A stretch of DNA of 64,000 nucleotides, taken from Antarcticibacterium flavum. Its GTDB lineage: Bacteria; Bacteroidota; Bacteroidia; Flavobacteriales; Flavobacteriaceae. The position numbers were made by a program, and so were the translations under genes. The stretch lies in contig NZ_CP040812.1 in the NCBI RefSeq assembly GCF_006159205.1, positions 1,054,001 to 1,118,000 on the forward strand. The letters are read 5' to 3'. This document shows, piece by piece, positions 61,767 to 64,000 of the stretch (position 1 is its first letter; the number at the start of each line of letters is the position of its first letter). Under the pieces are notes generated by a model. That model was not told the DNA's origin and made no database searches. It was given only the letters and a program-made list of their open reading frames with translations.

Positions 61767-63044
61767 ATGAAGAGGATCATTTGGCTTGTCATTATACTTC
61801 TTATAGTCTTTCTGGGCCTTGTATATCTTTCGGTTTCGGGGCAGAAAGAAGAATTTGATACGGCTGTTATTATAGAACCCGGTGATGTAGATGGCATCGA
61901 TTTCACACTCCACGATTCTGTTACTGTGGCGGCGAGCTCACTATACAAAGGAAATTTGCTAAAAGAGACCATGCAAGGTAAAAATTACAGGGAAGCCTGG
62001 GAAACACCTGTCACCATTCCTGTTGTTTTTCTTGACACCCTTTTTGGCGGCATGACTATAGTAAAAGAAGGCGGAGGCACGCAAACCCATTCCCTTCGAA
62101 TGGAAGATGCCAGGGGAATCCTTTACAGCCTTAGAAGCATAAATAAGGATCCTCAATCCCACGTCCCGGAATTTGCACGTACGCTAGGGCTCCAAAATAT
62201 TGTGATAGACGGCATATCTGCCCAACACCCTTATGGCGCAGTTGCAGCTGCAGCACTGGCAGATGTAGCCGGGGTATTGCATACTCATCCACGACCCGTT
62301 TTTGTGCCAAAGCAAAAACTCCTTGGAGAATACAATGAAAAATATGGCAACCGTTTGTATTTACTTGAATTCGAAACCGAAGGAGTGGTGAACTGGACTC
62401 CATACCAAAATGTAAAGGAGATCCTGGATACAGATGATCTACAGGAATTAAAAGCAGAAGTTGGAGATCGATTAAGCATCGACCGCCACTCCCTGATTCG
62501 TGCACGGCTTTTTGACCTTCTTATTGGCGATTGGGACAGACATGCCAAACAATGGGGATGGGTCATACAGGAGGTGGACGGTCAATTAACAGCAATTTCT
62601 CTCCCGGGTGACCGCGATAATGCCTTTTTTAAACTTGAAGGAGTTATTCCCACAATCATTTCTCATAGGAGCGTGGAGCCGCTTGTAAGACCCTTTGAAA
62701 AAGAAATAGATTATATGCCCGGCCTTGTGTATCCCGTAGATGTTTATTTCCTTAAAAATACTCCGGTGGATATCTATGAGACTGAAGCCGCTTTCCTACA
62801 GCAGGCTCTAACAAATGAAAAGATCACTGCAGCACTTAAAATGTGGAATGAGGATTTTTACAGACAGGACGGGAAAGAAATAGCAGCCAAGATAATACAG
62901 CGAAGAGAAAACCTTATGGAGTATGCTATGGCCTTTAGAAAAATAGTTGAAGAAAGGGATTGGCTTAAAGAGCCTTTAAAAGGATCTGAAGATATTGATC
63001 TACCTCCCGGACTTATCAAATGTTTTGAGTGTCTTGAGCAATAA
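61767..63044 (+). CDS. Membrane-anchored periplasmic protein with a FAM20C/HipA-like kinase signature
   Basis: 425 residues. One N-terminal helix (about 4-22) anchors it, with the rest outside the cytoplasm. Residues 244-262 read LIRARLFDLLIGDWDRHAK, like the FAM20C catalytic loop LIGNMDRH, followed at 280-286 by PGDRDNAF, like its metal-binding DNGRGF. Lys100 in MTIVKEGGGTQT could be the ATP-phosphate lysine. I infer a secreted protein or glycan kinase of the FAM20/CotH/HipA superfamily. No adjacent substrate gene is seen. It is close to the LigT gene but 89 bp away. Confidence 0.72.
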   Translation: MKRIIWLVIILLIVFLGLVYLSVSGQKEEFDTAVIIEPGDVDGIDFTLHDSVTVAASSLYKGNLLKETMQGKNYREAWETPVTIPVVFLDTLFGGMTIVKEGGGTQTHSLRMEDARGILYSLRSINKDPQSHVPEFARTLGLQNIVIDGISAQHPYGAVAAAALADVAGVLHTHPRPVFVPKQKLLGEYNEKYGNRLYLLEFETEGVVNWTPYQNVKEILDTDDLQELKAEVGDRLSIDRHSLIRARLFDLLIGDWDRHAKQWGWVIQEVDGQLTAISLPGDRDNAFFKLEGVIPTIISHRSVEPLVRPFEKEIDYMPGLVYPVDVYFLKNTPVDIYETEAAFLQQALTNEKITAALKMWNEDFYRQDGKEIAAKIIQRRENLMEYAMAFRKIVEERDWLKEPLKGSEDIDLPPGLIKCFECLEQ

Positions 63045-63065
63045 GTAACTTCTTAATATACGAGC

Positions 63066-63521
63066 TTATAAGGAGCCGTCATTCACCTCGATCCAATAAC
63101 CATCGGGATCCTGGAAATAGATCTGTTTCACCCCATCTGGTCTTGTGTTGGTCGTATCTGGTTCTCCTTCCCAATTCTCAAAATGAATATTCCTGGATTT
63201 GAGATGCTGCATAAAACCGGGTAGGTCATCCACATTCAAAGCCATATGAAAACCCTTGTGGTGACTTATCTCCTCCTCATTTTCTATAAGATGGATCTGT
63301 ACCTTGTCATTAAGCTGAAACCAGCGGATATGGTTTCCCAATCCCCCATTCGAAATTTCCGGCAGGCCCAGAACCTCGCTATAGAATTTTGCTGAAGCTT
63401 CCAGGTCTTTCACCTGCAGAGCATCATGATCCTTATTGATGCTAAAGTTGGACTGGGCATTACCGAAGGATGAAAATAATATGATAGCCATAGCTGTAAA
63501 AATTTGATTCCCGGTTTTCAT
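63066..63521 (-). CDS. Exported VOC (glyoxalase/bleomycin-resistance) family protein
   Basis: 151 residues from the start at 63521; a longer frame to 63590 adds 23 residues and hides the signal peptide. The signal (TAMAIILFSSFGNAQ) is cut near residue 22. The mature part is one VOC module pair: DHDALQVKDLEASAKFYSEVLGLPE and YFQDPDGYWIEVND, with candidate metal ligands His and the final Glu. Most VOC proteins are cytoplasmic, so export is unusual. Substrate unknown. Confidence 0.85.
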   Translation of the reverse strand: MKTGNQIFTAMAIILFSSFGNAQSNFSINKDHDALQVKDLEASAKFYSEVLGLPEISNGGLGNHIRWFQLNDKVQIHLIENEEEISHHKGFHMALNVDDLPGFMQHLKSRNIHFENWEGEPDTTNTRPDGVKQIYFQDPDGYWIEVNDGSL

Positions 63522-63697
63522 AAGTATTAAAGGATTAAAAATGGATGAACTTAAAGATAATAAAATTTCGGCTCTCAAATCATAAAGCAATTTCAGGTAT
63601 TTCTAAAAGGGGCTTTAATTCTTTGCTAAAGATTTAATAAAGCGTCCTCAGGAATTATCAGGATTTGATACTTTACATCTGCATAAAAAAAACGACT

Positions 63698-64000
63698 TTG
63701 AAAGATAACATAAAGGTAAAGGAAACGGCAGTTCTCTCAAGCAACTGGGGTATTCTAAACGAGATAACTTTTGAAATAAGAACCAGGAATGGACGCTGGG
63801 AAAAACAGGTAAGGGAAAGTTATGATACCGGGGATGGGGCTACAGTTCTATTATATAATAAAACCACAGGTAAAGTGATCCTCACCCGGCAATTCCGCCT
63901 GCCAACGTACTTGAATTGTAATCCCGGAGGAATTTTAACAGAAGCCTGTGCCGGCCTGTTGGAACAGGATTCGCCGGAGGAGTGTGTGATAAAAGAAGCC
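63698..64000 (+). CDS. Nudix hydrolase (NudK/ADP-sugar pyrophosphatase type), 3' end outside window
   Basis: About 101 codons visible from a TTG at 63698, running off the window. The sequence includes GDGATVLLYNKTTGKVILTRQFRLPTY and the start of the Nudix box, GGILTEACAGLLEQDSPEECVIKEA, in which the region resembles GDP-mannose or ADP-ribose pyrophosphatases. No ATG start fits the frame; TTG is the best choice but is uncertain. Confidence 0.8.
   Translation, partial: MKDNIKVKETAVLSSNWGILNEITFEIRTRNGRWEKQVRESYDTGDGATVLLYNKTTGKVILTRQFRLPTYLNCNPGGILTEACAGLLEQDSPEECVIKEA

Overview
The window looks like chromosome of a marine or free-living member of the Bacteroidota, most likely family Flavobacteriaceae (Gramella/Salegentibacter/Zunongwangia type). 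This rests on gene content and signals: a SusC/SusD/SusE set, lipoproteins ending in -C-(K/S/Q) with little Shine-Dalgarno signal, the Bacteroidota form of the arginine pathway with an N-acyl (succinyl-type) ornithine carbamoyltransferase, TAnnTTTG-type promoter boxes, and a moderate GC content (my estimate, near 40%). No rRNA, tRNA, CRISPR array, phage or insertion sequence was seen.

Layout. 1-9.1 kb: one long minus-strand arginine operon (GNAT acyltransferase, argG, argC, proC, argD, argF', argB, M20 deacylase, argH cut by the window edge), with a 258-bp spacer of period-7 repeats between argF' and argB. 9.1-13.7 kb: a GNAT-nitrilase fusion, a NarL-type response regulator with its histidine kinase, and a seven-helix membrane protein. 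13.9-18.7 kb: the 5-oxoprolinase operon (pxpA, pxpB, pxpC) with an Nramp-like transporter and a DUF2891 lipoprotein. 18.8-23.6 kb: comM/yifB, a BadF-type sugar kinase, gapA and pfkA. 23.8-43.3 kb: a starch/maltodextrin utilisation locus. A plus-strand susC-susD-susE-amylase unit faces a minus-strand unit (maltose MFS transporter, beta-phosphoglucomutase, GH65 maltose phosphorylase, SusA-like GH13, an unknown secreted protein, two lipoprotein GH13 enzymes), with a LacI regulator between them. 43.5-55.9 kb: a galactoside/galactose region (clan GH-A secreted enzyme, frameshifted GH2 lipoprotein, Tat-exported isomerase-like protein, NrtR-like Nudix regulator, galK, galT, Na+/sugar symporter, galM). 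55.9-64 kb: mixed housekeeping genes (sucC, MFS exporter, lysA, LigT) plus a putative periplasmic kinase-like protein and the start of a Nudix hydrolase.

How the parts work together. Extracellular starch is cut by the surface amylase, imported by SusCD, processed by periplasmic GH13 enzymes, and maltose enters by the MFS carrier. Phosphorolysis by GH65 and PgmB then gives glucose-6-phosphate for glycolysis. A LacI-type operator core (CGAAAACGATT) lies both in the lacI/susC intergenic region and upstream of pfkA-gapA, suggesting shared control. The galactose genes form a Leloir route, and a 10-bp-arm palindrome beside the symporter is a candidate operator for the Nudix-like regulator.

The most striking unexplained signal is a pair of related plus-strand elements at 12837-12938 and 13846-13957, inside an otherwise minus-strand region. 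Each has a promoter-like sequence, an upstream GGGG-N6-CCCC inverted repeat, an 8-bp stem carrying three compensatory base-pair changes, an identical 14-nt loop (TTAGGTAGGGCTCT) and a terminator-like CACTTTTTT end. I read them as two copies of a small structured RNA that may be tied to the neighbouring two-component system. I cannot tell from sequence alone whether the family is already catalogued.
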